Positions 1 to 6,655 of a stretch of 6,785 nt of DNA are shown here, in pieces; position 1 is the stretch's first letter; the number at the start of each line of letters is the position of its first letter. The notes beneath the pieces were generated by a model, which was not told the DNA's origin, did no database searches, and saw nothing but the letters and a program-made list of their open reading frames with translations. The DNA is taken from NCBI GenBank assembly GCA_902479835.1, contig CABSQC010000062.1:1-6785 (forward strand), read 5' to 3'. Made by a program: the position numbers and the translations under genes. Source of the stretch: an uncultured Streptococcus sp. (GTDB lineage Bacteria > Bacillota > Bacilli > Lactobacillales > Streptococcaceae).

Positions 1-132
1 GAGGAAAACCGTCCCCGTCTCTGGAAAGAGATAGGCAAAGACCCAATCGACGATCAAAAAGATGACCAATAGATAGAGTAGGCGCCTGCGGGATACCACA
101 TACTGCCAAAAGATGTTCCCATATTTATTCAT
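1..132 (-). CDS. Sensor histidine kinase, N-terminal fragment (44 codons, cut by window edge)
   Basis: An open frame starts with ATG at 132 on the minus strand and runs without a stop to the window edge, reading MNKYGNIFWQYVVSRRRLLY and onwards. A basic stretch (SRRR, residues 14-17) precedes one hydrophobic segment at about residues 18-36, followed by a short polar turn (PETGT) and the start of further hydrophobic sequence. This fits a kinase with two membrane helices and almost no outside loop, the intramembrane-sensing (BceS-like) class, but the dimerisation and ATPase domains lie outside the window. Its ATG overlaps the end of the response regulator gene by 8 nt (ATGAATAA), so the pair is almost certainly co-transcribed and translationally coupled; no strong ribosome site of its own is seen. 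Identification as the cognate kinase rests mainly on this position. Another small membrane protein is possible but unlikely. Confidence 0.8.
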   Translation of the reverse strand, partial: MNKYGNIFWQYVVSRRRLLYLLVIFLIVDWVFAYLFPETGTVFL

Positions 133-802
133 GGATTAACCCATAACCGATGCCTTTCTTGGTTTCGATGAAGTTTGACAAGCCAGCCTCTTCTAATTTC
201 TTGCGAAGGCGGGCCACATTGACAGACAAGGTATTGTCATCAATAAAGAAGTCGCTATTCCAGAGTTCTTTCATCATATCATCGCGCGCCACGATACTGC
301 CCGCATGCTCAAACAGGACTCGCAGGATCTGAAATTCATTCTTGGTCAACTTGATGACTTCCCCTTCATACACCAAGTCCGTAGACTTGAGATTGAGGAT
401 GGCTCCCCGGTGCTCCAGCAGATTTTGATCCGTGCCAAATTCGTAGGAGCGGCGCAAGAGCCCTTGGACCTTAGCAAGGAGCACATTTTGATCAAAAGGC
501 TTGGTGACAAAATCGTCTCCACCCATATTGATGGCCATGACAATATCCATGGCTTGATCCCGTGAGGAAAGAAACATAATCGGAACCTTTGAAACCTTGC
601 GAATCTCCTGGCACCAGTGGTAACCATTGTAGAGAGGCAGTCCAATATCCATGAGGATCAAGTGGGGGTCGGTTTCGACAAAGATCCCAAGGACATCCAT
701 AAAATCCTCTACTGCGACCACTTCATAGCCCCATTGTTCCAATAATTGTTTGACCTGTTGGCGGATAATTTCATCGTCTTCCACTAAGAGAATTTTATGC
801 AT
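125..802 (-). CDS. OmpR/PhoB-family response regulator (RR01/BceR-like)
   Basis: A full-length 225-residue DNA-binding response regulator, the usual size for the OmpR family. The receiver domain covers about residues 1-118: acidic pocket E8-D9-D10, phospho-acceptor D52 (in LMDIGLP), switch serine S79 or S80 and K101 (in TKPFD). A winged-helix DNA-binding domain covers about 128-222, with the recognition helix near DNTLSVNVARLRKKL (189-203) and the wing at ETKKGIGYG (213-221). From memory the sequence closely resembles pneumococcal RR01 of TCS01, a system linked to bacitracin and antimicrobial-peptide response; that link is family knowledge, not visible here, and no BceAB-type transporter lies in the window. 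The ATG at 802 has an AAGGAAAG ribosome site about 6 nt upstream and a TATAAT box at 839-834. The kinase gene follows with an 8-nt overlap. Confidence 0.93.
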   Translation of the reverse strand: MHKILLVEDDEIIRQQVKQLLEQWGYEVVAVEDFMDVLGIFVETDPHLILMDIGLPLYNGYHWCQEIRKVSKVPIMFLSSRDQAMDIVMAINMGGDDFVTKPFDQNVLLAKVQGLLRRSYEFGTDQNLLEHRGAILNLKSTDLVYEGEVIKLTKNEFQILRVLFEHAGSIVARDDMMKELWNSDFFIDDNTLSVNVARLRKKLEEAGLSNFIETKKGIGYGLIHE

Positions 803-833
803 GGCTGTCTTTCCTTCTTTTTTTCTTCTTCCT

Positions 834-862
834 ATTATAACAGATTAAGAAGCAGAGAAAAA
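834..862 (-). promoter_or_regulatory. Probable promoter of the response regulator/kinase operon
   Basis: On the minus strand there is a perfect TATAAT at 839-834, about 30 nt before the response regulator ATG. With a 17-nt spacer the -35 position falls at 862-857 (TTTTTC), a poor match to TTGACA, so the promoter may need an activator. The downstream leader is purine-rich and contains the AAGGAAAG ribosome site. Confidence 0.6.
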
Positions 863-915
863 GGCTGTTTCAGAGGGAAAGAAGAACTGGCTCCTACTTT
901 CTTGATGGGAGGCGC

Positions 916-944
916 TTTTTCTACATCCATTTTTGTGCTATACT
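916..944 (+). promoter_or_regulatory. Probable extended -10 promoter for the DUF2974-type gene
   Basis: TGCTATACT at 936-944 is an extended -10 element (TGn followed by TATACT). The -35 region 17 nt upstream (TTTTTC at 916-921) is weak, which is normal for extended -10 promoters. Transcription would start near 951, giving a leader of about 20 nt before the ATG at 972. A TTG at 933 overlaps this element and so cannot be the start codon of this transcript. Confidence 0.55.
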
Positions 945-960
945 GAAAGAAATAAGACAC

Positions 961-966
961 GGGAGG
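961..966 (+). promoter_or_regulatory. Ribosome binding site that sets the start at 972
   Basis: GGGAGG lies 5 nt before ATG 972. The same frame is open back to a TTG at 933, but that codon lies on the -10 box and has no ribosome site, so the ATG at 972 is chosen. Confidence 0.8.
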
Positions 967-971
967 CACAG

Positions 972-2156
972 ATGTCGACTATTTTTGATTACCTAAAAGA
1001 AGTGACCTACGATTCCATATACGACCGTCCTTTCAATGAACTGGATGTCCTGGCACTGACAGAGCTGACCTATCTTCCTTTTGATCGGATCGTACCCCAA
1101 GGGGATACGACCAATATTGAAGTCCGCTTATCTGATGCAGCAGAGCTAGTCGATCGAACCACCGATTTCATCGTGACAGACCAACACCTGCAATTAGTCG
1201 ATGACTTAGCTAGTTCAAAGCGTTTTAAGAACATCAAACTCCTCAACTATGTCAACGAATATGACCCCGATGTTCAGAAGCAGTTTGCGGCTATGACCTA
1301 TCGTCTTACCATGGATGTTTATTTAGTTGTCTTCAGAGGGACGGATGACACCTTGATCGGCTGGAAGGAAGACTTCCACATGACCTATATGGACCATGTC
1401 CCAGCTCAGAGGCGCGCAGCCTGCTACCTGCAAAACGTCATGAAGGAATTTCCTAAAGGGCGCTTCTTAGTAGCCGGTCACTCCAAAGGGGGCAATCTCG
1501 CAACCTATGCCTGCACTTACCTGCCGGATTCCTTATTTGAACGAGTCGATGCCATCTACAGCTACGATGCTCCTGGCCTCAACAGGGCCATTATCGAGAC
1601 CGAAGGCTACCAGCGGACGTCCCCAAACATTCGTCGCTTTGTCCCCCAAGGATCCATCGTCGGCATGATGCTAGAAGTCCCTGAGCCTGCTACAATCGTA
1701 AAAAGCCGAGCTTTTGGTGGCTTTGTCCAGCATGACGCTTTTACTTGGATGATTGAGAAAGATAAATTTGTGACCCTGGATCAAACCAGTCCCGATAGCC
1801 AGCAGACCGACGAGACCTTGAAGCAGTGGGTTCGCGAAACATCGGCGGATGAGCGCAAGAAGTTCTTTGATACCTTCTTCAGCCTCTTCTTGGATGCAGG
1901 TATTACTTCAATCAATGATTTGAGGAACTTAAAAAATTTCTCCAAGATCAAAGAGATCTTTCAAAATGCTCAAGACTTAGATCCTACAGAAAGGGAAATG
2001 CTGGAACGTCTAGCCAAGCAACTCCTCGATACCCGTGTCCAAGCTTGGAAAAAATGGCAGACGGTTCCCCGTATTCTGGTTCAAATGACTGCATTTTTCA
2101 AGCGAAAAAAAGCAGTCGAGTCCTCCTCACCTCTGCTCCTTGAGCACAAAGATTGA
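972..2156 (+). CDS. DUF2974-type alpha/beta-hydrolase-fold (lipase-like) protein
   Basis: A 394-residue protein counted from the ATG at 972. The middle part looks like a lipase-type alpha/beta hydrolase: VVFRGTDD (119-126) resembles the oxyanion strand of class-3 lipases, AGHSKGGNLA (168-177) is a nucleophile elbow with S171, YDAPGL (198-203) offers D199 and VQHDAF (252-257) offers H254, which together could form a Ser-Asp-His triad. There is no signal peptide or membrane segment, so it should be cytoplasmic. The last 110 residues are charged and helical and end in a basic stretch (FFKRKKA, 375-381). The family is widespread in streptococci and related Firmicutes and is listed as DUF2974; the substrate is unknown, and lipase or esterase activity is an inference from the motifs. 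It is transcribed divergently from the response regulator, with 169 nt between the two starts, and converges on pht with a shared terminator. Confidence 0.85.
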   Translation: MSTIFDYLKEVTYDSIYDRPFNELDVLALTELTYLPFDRIVPQGDTTNIEVRLSDAAELVDRTTDFIVTDQHLQLVDDLASSKRFKNIKLLNYVNEYDPDVQKQFAAMTYRLTMDVYLVVFRGTDDTLIGWKEDFHMTYMDHVPAQRRAACYLQNVMKEFPKGRFLVAGHSKGGNLATYACTYLPDSLFERVDAIYSYDAPGLNRAIIETEGYQRTSPNIRRFVPQGSIVGMMLEVPEPATIVKSRAFGGFVQHDAFTWMIEKDKFVTLDQTSPDSQQTDETLKQWVRETSADERKKFFDTFFSLFLDAGITSINDLRNLKNFSKIKEIFQNAQDLDPTEREMLERLAKQLLDTRVQAWKKWQTVPRILVQMTAFFKRKKAVESSSPLLLEHKD

Positions 2157-2205
2157 GACTCAACAACTGAAAAAAGAGACCACCTCTTCTATTCACTAGA
2201 ACTCA

Positions 2206-2237
2206 AAAATCATCTGAAATGTCTTTCAGATGATTTT
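2206..2237. terminator. Bidirectional rho-independent terminator between convergent genes
   Basis: A perfect 14-bp inverted repeat (AAAATCATCTGAAA at 2206-2219, its complement at 2224-2237) encloses a TGTC loop. The arm ends give T-runs on both strands: TTTTCTATTTTC on plus and TTTTTGAG on minus. It sits about 50 nt after the hydrolase stop and 7 nt after the pht stop, so it can end both transcripts. Confidence 0.88.
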
Positions 2238-2244
2238 CTATTTT

Positions 2245-5200
2245 CTATTGGTCCTGAGAAGATGGAGCATCTGGCGTGCCTTCTTCTATGGAAGCTGGGC
2301 TTGCAGGCTCTGTTTCTGTCTCAGTTGTGGCAGGCTTGCTTCCTTCTGAAGCCGATGCTTCTGTTTCCACCGGAGTCTCTGCAGTAACAGGCGTTTCCGT
2401 TGTGGTAGCTGGTTTGGTCACTTCGGTTGCAGATGGTATTGCTGCTAACTCTGCCTGAAAGGCTTGGATAGCCTGTAGTAAGGCTGCCTTGTCACTCTTT
2501 GGATTAGCCAATTGGTCAAAGAGAGCTTCTAAGCGATCAAATACAGCATCACTAGCCCCCTTTTCCTGCAATTGTTGGTGAAGCGCCATCAATTGGTTAT
2601 AGAGCTGTTGATAAAGGGCGACATCCCCAATCTGAGGCTCTTCTGTTTGCTTTTGTTTTTGCTTTTCAATGGTGTCACTGATTTCGCGTAACAGAGCTTG
2701 TCCACTTGCAATAGCCTTGTCTGGATCCGTCTCATTTCCAAGCTGAGCCAAACTTGCTTCAAAGGCAGTTCGTTTGGCCTGGTCTTCGACTTGTGGCAAG
2801 AGCGACTGGATTTGCTCTGAGAGGGCTGTCAGGATGTTGGTTCGTTGACGGGATTCTGTCGCCTTATCCAACTCTCCATATAAGCCCTTGAGGAAATCAT
2901 AGACCGCTAAGTTATAAGATGGGGCTTGACTTCCTTTTTGATCCAAAACTGTTTTTTCAATAGGATAGGTTTGGCCTTTTTCTTGAGAGAAGAGCTGGTC
3001 AATTGCCTGCTTGGTTTGGTAGAGTTCCATAAAGTGAGACTTAGCATCCCAGGCTTCTTCAAAGGCTTGGGATCGATAGAGTTTCAAAGATAGATCTGCC
3101 GCCTTGGTGCGCAGTTCTGGTGTCAAGCGCGCGTCGCTCAAGCTTTGGTAGAAGTACTTGAGATAGTCGACCGATGTCACACCCGTCCGATCTTGCATCT
3201 CCTGAACAGCTTCTAATAGCTTCCCTTCCTGCTCTAAACGCTTGCTGTCCTTTGCAGCATAGGCTTCCTGCAGTTGTGAGACCAAGCCTTCCTTCTTCAG
3301 TTGGAAGGCTTCTGTGTCTAGCAAGCGCACTTGTTCCAGCAATTCCTGGTATCGACGATCGAGGGCTGTCTCTTCTTTTGGTTTGATCGCTTGAGTCGCA
3401 TGAATGTATTGCTCATCAACCTGTTTGAGACTGGCTAGGTAGCCTTCCGTCGAGTTGCTTGGGAAACTCTTGACATTTTCCAAGAAGTGTCCTAAGATCA
3501 GCTCAATCCGTCTTTGCTGCAATGGATCAGAAGCATAGAGACTGCGACTTTCTGCTAAAAGTTGGTTGACCCTGTCCTCTACTGCTTTTTTATCCAAGTC
3601 TCCTTTTTTGTAAGGCGATTGGATGGTAGGAAGGCGATGGGCTAAGTAGTCTGCTAGTCCCGCTGAACGTACCTTGATGTAGTGGTTGTGATCGCCATGC
3701 GGGATGACAAACTGACCATTTTCAATCTGAAGGCTATAAGGAGAAATTCCTGAACGAAGCGCTGTTGCATAGAGCTCATTGATAAAGTCTAGTTCAGGAT
3801 TACCAGTCTCAAGCGGAATCCGAACGTGTTCCTTACGAACAGCATAAGGGTGGATGTGGGTCGGATCGTATTCTTGGTCTGGATTGTTAAAGACAAAGAA
3901 ACCATTGGAAATTTTAATGGCCTCACGAGGGACACCGTAGGTCTTGCTGATGTACTGGATCTTTTCCTCATCTGAGGCATCGCGAGAATAGCTGGCGACA
4001 TCATCTGTCAGTGGCTGTCCCTTGGACTCTTCTTTCTTACCTGCCAGAGTTGCCTCTGCTGCTGCAATCTCTTGAGGAGAGAGGTCCTTCTTGTAGAAAT
4101 AATGAGCGTGGTTGCCATGAGCCACCATGTAGCCGTCCTCGTCCTTACTGATGACCATATCTGCGTGGAAGCCATGATCGTGCTCCTCTTCGTGCTCGTG
4201 ATCATGACTGTCCCCATGTTCATGCTCGTGACTATCTCCATGTTCATGCTCGTGCTCATGGTCAATTGGTTTTGTACTTGGACTTGAAGGCCGATTTGGA
4301 CTTATTTCAGCAGGTGTAGTAGCACCTTGGGCCCGAAGCAGTTGGAATTTCCGCGCCAGCTCACGTTCTAAAGGAGATAGGGAGCTGTAAGGGATAAAGT
4401 GGAAATGATCTCCGTGAGGGTAGACAATTCCTTGATCGGTCCACTTGGTAATCTTACTTGGATCAAAGACAGAACCATCAGACTCCACATGACGAGAAGA
4501 CAACGGGGCTTTCTGCAATTCTTCCATCAGATTGCTCAGGTTTGGACTCGGTTTTGAAGTAGCCGGTTTAGAAGTCGTTGGTGTTGTCTGTGTAGGGGTT
4601 GGACTTGGTGACACCTGGTTGCTTGCTTGTTTTCCTAAGCTTGGAGAGGCTTGATTTGGAGTCCCTTGATTCTTACCTGCTTCTACACTTGGGCTAGCTA
4701 AGTACGAGCTTCCAGTCTGGTGGCCACTTTGACCGCCTAGGACAGAGAGGGCTGCTGCTAACTCGCCAGCAGATAAGGCACTCTTTGGAATATAATGGTA
4801 ATGTCCTCCATGAGGCACAATGAAGCCATCTCCTGTATCTGAAATGACATCTCCAGGGCTAAAGACATAACCATCGTCCGTACGATAGCCTCCTCCTGAA
4901 TGGTTTTTAGCAGTCAGCGTTTCAAGGGTCTTCCCCTCTTTTAGCGCTTGACTTGGCTGACGAAAATCTCGAGTTTTAACCCCTTTGTGCGAGGAGCTCG
5001 CCTGTACCGATCCCGTTTCCCCTTCTTCTTTAGCGCCTCCTTTTTGTTGTTGAGCGATCTCTTCGATTGAGCGCACATTGACTGTATGTTGGGCATCCTT
5101 TAAGTAGAGATAGTATTTCCCAGCGCGTTTAATAATATAGCCATCCTTGACCTTGCTGACAATATCAGCTTCTTGGAGCTGATAGGTTGGATCTCGCAAA

Positions 5201-5517
5201 ATCAATTCCTCACTAAAGATGGCATCAAATGGGACCTTACCACTATAGTAATGAAAATGATCCCCATGAGAAGTGACAAAGCCTTCATCCGTAATTTTGA
5301 TGACAATCTGCTCCGCCTGAGTCTTTTCCTTGGCATTGACTGCTTCGATGCTGTCTTCCTTTTTGCTGGAGGCAGTCGATGACGATTTCTTTTCTGCCTG
5401 TAGATACTGAATCTGATTCTTTTTCTCTTCCTTAGCTTGTGGTTGCTGACTGAGCGCATAGGCACAGAGTCCTAGCCCCAAGGTCGCTACCAATCCAATC
5501 GTTCCCTTTTTCTTCAT
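2245..5517 (-). CDS. pht: Pneumococcal-type histidine triad (Pht) surface protein
   Basis: A 1090-residue exported zinc-binding protein of the Pht/HtpA family. The N-terminus (MKKKGTIGLV...) is a signal peptide with an LGLC motif (residues 15-18) like the LxxC of pneumococcal Pht proteins. Five HxxHxH triads are present: HGDHFH (84-89), HGGHYH (236-241), HGDHFH (368-373), HGNHAH (467-472) and HGDHNH (607-612). Several are preceded by the family DGYVFSP-like strand and followed by YIPK-like residues and LSxxE helices. A Ser/Thr/Pro linker covers 274-330, and a tract with 13 histidines in 32 residues covers 419-451. From about 641 to 1027 the protein is charged, helical and free of triads; it ends in a Thr/Glu/Pro/Ser-rich tail (1028-1090) without LPXTG. 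The gene follows adcAII by 7 nt, with its ribosome site inside the end of adcAII, and should be AdcR-controlled. Expected role: collecting zinc at the surface and handing it to AdcAII; streptococcal homologues also affect complement and adhesion. Which Pht paralogue it matches cannot be told. Confidence 0.95.
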   Translation of the reverse strand: MKKKGTIGLVATLGLGLCAYALSQQPQAKEEKKNQIQYLQAEKKSSSTASSKKEDSIEAVNAKEKTQAEQIVIKITDEGFVTSHGDHFHYYSGKVPFDAIFSEELILRDPTYQLQEADIVSKVKDGYIIKRAGKYYLYLKDAQHTVNVRSIEEIAQQQKGGAKEEGETGSVQASSSHKGVKTRDFRQPSQALKEGKTLETLTAKNHSGGGYRTDDGYVFSPGDVISDTGDGFIVPHGGHYHYIPKSALSAGELAAALSVLGGQSGHQTGSSYLASPSVEAGKNQGTPNQASPSLGKQASNQVSPSPTPTQTTPTTSKPATSKPSPNLSNLMEELQKAPLSSRHVESDGSVFDPSKITKWTDQGIVYPHGDHFHFIPYSSLSPLERELARKFQLLRAQGATTPAEISPNRPSSPSTKPIDHEHEHEHGDSHEHEHGDSHDHEHEEEHDHGFHADMVISKDEDGYMVAHGNHAHYFYKKDLSPQEIAAAEATLAGKKEESKGQPLTDDVASYSRDASDEEKIQYISKTYGVPREAIKISNGFFVFNNPDQEYDPTHIHPYAVRKEHVRIPLETGNPELDFINELYATALRSGISPYSLQIENGQFVIPHGDHNHYIKVRSAGLADYLAHRLPTIQSPYKKGDLDKKAVEDRVNQLLAESRSLYASDPLQQRRIELILGHFLENVKSFPSNSTEGYLASLKQVDEQYIHATQAIKPKEETALDRRYQELLEQVRLLDTEAFQLKKEGLVSQLQEAYAAKDSKRLEQEGKLLEAVQEMQDRTGVTSVDYLKYFYQSLSDARLTPELRTKAADLSLKLYRSQAFEEAWDAKSHFMELYQTKQAIDQLFSQEKGQTYPIEKTVLDQKGSQAPSYNLAVYDFLKGLYGELDKATESRQRTNILTALSEQIQSLLPQVEDQAKRTAFEASLAQLGNETDPDKAIASGQALLREISDTIEKQKQKQTEEPQIGDVALYQQLYNQLMALHQQLQEKGASDAVFDRLEALFDQLANPKSDKAALLQAIQAFQAELAAIPSATEVTKPATTTETPVTAETPVETEASASEGSKPATTETETEPASPASIEEGTPDAPSSQDQ
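2248..2436 (-). other. Low-complexity Thr/Glu/Pro/Ser tail of the Pht protein
   Basis: Residues 1028-1090 are almost only T, E, P, A and S, with KPATTTET (1035-1042) echoed by KPATTETE (1061-1068). No LPXTG motif or hydrophobic anchor follows. It looks like a flexible spacer, and its imperfect repeats suggest length can vary between strains. Confidence 0.7.
4205..4252 (-). repeat. Two 24-bp direct repeats encoding the octapeptide HEHEHGDS
   Basis: Units at 4205-4228 and 4229-4252 differ at 2 of 24 positions, and a third diverged copy lies just below 4205. On the minus strand the matching protein units are HEHEHGDS (422-429), HEHEHGDS (430-437) and HDHEHEEE (438-445). They form the core of a His/Asp/Glu-rich metal-binding tract between the third and fourth triads. 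Because each unit is a multiple of three bases, copy number can change without breaking the frame. Confidence 0.9.
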
Positions 5518-5524
5518 TCTTGAT

Positions 5525-6460
5525 TTACTCCTCTAATTCCTTGGCTAAAGTCGCCATATTTTCTTCTAAATTTGCTAATAGATCCTTATCGTTTTGCGGA
5601 TCAGCTTCCAGTGGATCCAAGACCTTGACACGCGCCCCTGTTGCCTTGGCAATACTATCTGCCACTTTTGACGACGTGTGCTTTTCCACAAAGATCGTTT
5701 TTACCTTGTAGTCTTTGACAAACTGCTGGATCTCCGCCAATTGCCGAGCGGTCGGTTCTTGCTCTGGGGAAATCCCTGCAATCCCTAACTGCTTGAGACC
5801 AAAGCGTTTGGCCAGATAAGAAAAGGCCGTATGCTGGGTCACAAAAGTCTTTTGCTTGGCCTTGTCAAAGAGAGGCTGGTATCGGGCTACTAGTTCCTCA
5901 CAGCGTTTTTCAAGCTTTTGAGCATTAGCCTGGTAGAGCTCCTTGTTCTTTGGATCGATCTCTCCCAAGCGTTGGGCGATGATCTTTCCTTCCTCTGCGA
6001 TTTTTACAGGGTCCAACCAGGTATGCGGGTCATACAGGTGCTTGGCTTCTTTTCCCTGACCAGCCTCGACATCCTCTAAGCCAGCCACCTTATCAAGAGT
6101 CATTCCTTGACTCCCTTCGATCACCTGTAACTTGGAACCTTGTAGGTTAGGATCTAAGCGACCAGCCCATGATTCCAGGGTCTGAGAATGATAGACAAAT
6201 ACATCCGCATCATAGATTTGGGCCACTTCCTTGGTTGAGGGCTCGTAATCATGGATCCCTGCACCGGACTGAACCATCCAGATGTCATTTTGATCGCCAG
6301 AGATTTCCTTAACCAGAGCATAGATGGGATAAAAACTCGTGACAATTTTGAGACCTTTTTTAGAAGGGGGCTTGCCTGAATTTCCTTGACTAGCACAAGC
6401 TACAAGCAGAAAGAAACCGAGGAACAAGATTCCCAGCACCTTCATTTTTCTCCTTTTCAT
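5525..6460 (-). CDS. adcAII: Zinc-binding ABC transporter lipoprotein AdcAII/Lmb
   Basis: A 311-residue cluster A-I (PsaA/Lmb) metal-binding lipoprotein. The signal peptide has lipobox LVAC with the lipidated cysteine at C22. Likely zinc ligands are H70 (GIHDYEPS), H146 (DPHTWLDP), H210 (TQHTAFSYLA) and E285 (LDPLEADP). Their spacing of 76, 64 and 75 residues equals that recalled for Lmb (H66, H142, H206, E281). The His-His-His-Glu set favours zinc over the manganese binders of the family, which use a His-His-Glu-Asp set. It lacks the His-rich loop and ZinT domain of AdcA, so AdcAII is the better name. It should deliver zinc to the AdcBC permease, encoded elsewhere. It is the first gene of an operon with pht, behind an AdcR-type control region. 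ATG 6460 has AGAGGTG 4 nt upstream; ATG 6445 (residue 6) has AGGAG 4 nt upstream and is also possible. Both keep the signal peptide. Confidence 0.95.
   Translation of the reverse strand: MKRRKMKVLGILFLGFFLLVACASQGNSGKPPSKKGLKIVTSFYPIYALVKEISGDQNDIWMVQSGAGIHDYEPSTKEVAQIYDADVFVYHSQTLESWAGRLDPNLQGSKLQVIEGSQGMTLDKVAGLEDVEAGQGKEAKHLYDPHTWLDPVKIAEEGKIIAQRLGEIDPKNKELYQANAQKLEKRCEELVARYQPLFDKAKQKTFVTQHTAFSYLAKRFGLKQLGIAGISPEQEPTARQLAEIQQFVKDYKVKTIFVEKHTSSKVADSIAKATGARVKVLDPLEADPQNDKDLLANLEENMATLAKELEE
5528..5533 (-). promoter_or_regulatory. Ribosome binding site of pht inside the adcAII end
   Basis: GAGGAG, read on the minus strand, is formed by the last two glutamate codons of adcAII and lies 10 nt before the pht ATG at 5517. 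Ribosomes finishing adcAII therefore pass over the pht start signal, which suggests coupled translation of the two zinc proteins. Confidence 0.75.
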
Positions 6461-6483
6461 CCTTCACCTCTTTTTTATTTTTG

Positions 6484-6519
6484 TTAACCAGTTTATTAAT
6501 CAGTTAATTAACTAGTTAA
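6484..6519. promoter_or_regulatory. Three tandem AdcR-type operators
   Basis: Three 12-bp palindromic boxes sit end to end with no gap: TTAACCAGTTTA (6484-6495), TTAATCAGTTAA (6496-6507) and TTAACTAGTTAA (6508-6519). Against the AdcR consensus TTAACYRGTTAA the first two have one mismatch each and the third is perfect. The third touches the -10 box and covers the expected transcription start of adcAII; the others lie in the leader. Zinc-loaded AdcR (MarR family) bound here should block RNA polymerase and silence adcAII and pht when zinc is plentiful. Confidence 0.88.
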
Positions 6520-6547
6520 TAATACTGCTAATCATTTGCTTTGTCAA
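6519..6547 (-). promoter_or_regulatory. Sigma-70-type promoter of the adcAII-pht operon
   Basis: On the minus strand a perfect TTGACA (6547-6542) is followed by a 17-nt spacer and TATTAT (6524-6519), one base from consensus. The start is expected near 6512, inside the third AdcR box, which gives a leader of about 50 nt. Such a strong core promoter with an operator on its start site fits simple zinc-dependent repression. Confidence 0.85.
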
Positions 6548-6621
6548 GTCTTTTTTGCATATTTTTCCTTTTAATGCTAGAGACTAACAATTTCCTAGAC
6601 CCCACGAGCCTTTCTTACAGT

Positions 6622-6655
6622 AAAAAAAGAGGCTGGGACAAAAGTCCTAGCCTCT
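6622..6655 (-). terminator. Rho-independent terminator for a minus-strand transcript entering from the right
   Basis: Arms at 6628-6639 (AGAGGCTGGGAC) and 6644-6655 form a 12-bp stem with one G-T wobble and an AAAA/TTTT loop. Read on the minus strand, the stem is followed by seven T residues (6628-6622, the first one in the stem). The plus strand has no matching T-run. It insulates the adcAII promoter from whatever is transcribed beyond the right edge. Confidence 0.85.

Noticed and set aside
305..565. Plus-strand open frame of 86 codons opposite the response regulator
   Set aside because: It lies fully antisense to a strongly supported gene, has no ribosome site or known motif, and is explained by the codon bias of the real gene.
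933..971. N-terminal extension of the hydrolase from TTG 933 (13 extra residues)
   Set aside because: The TTG overlaps the extended -10 box and has no ribosome site, while ATG 972 has GGGAGG 5 nt upstream.
2175..2196. Small hairpin AAGAG-ACCAC-CTCTT after the hydrolase stop
   Set aside because: Only a 5-bp stem without a T-run; the perfect hairpin at 2206-2237 is the convincing terminator.
4190..4263. CRISPR-like or phase-variable tandem repeat
   Set aside because: The units abut without spacers, stay in frame and encode the metal-binding octapeptide; a change in copy number would not switch the gene off.
4008..4287. Open frames in other phases across the His-rich tract, on both strands
   Set aside because: They arise from the repetitive CAT/GAG/GAC codons of the Pht protein; their Met/Ser/Thr-rich translations are low-complexity shadows.
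5520..5711. Plus-strand open frame of 63 codons opposite the adcAII 3' end
   Set aside because: It is antisense to adcAII, has no promoter or ribosome site that I can see, and resembles no protein I know.
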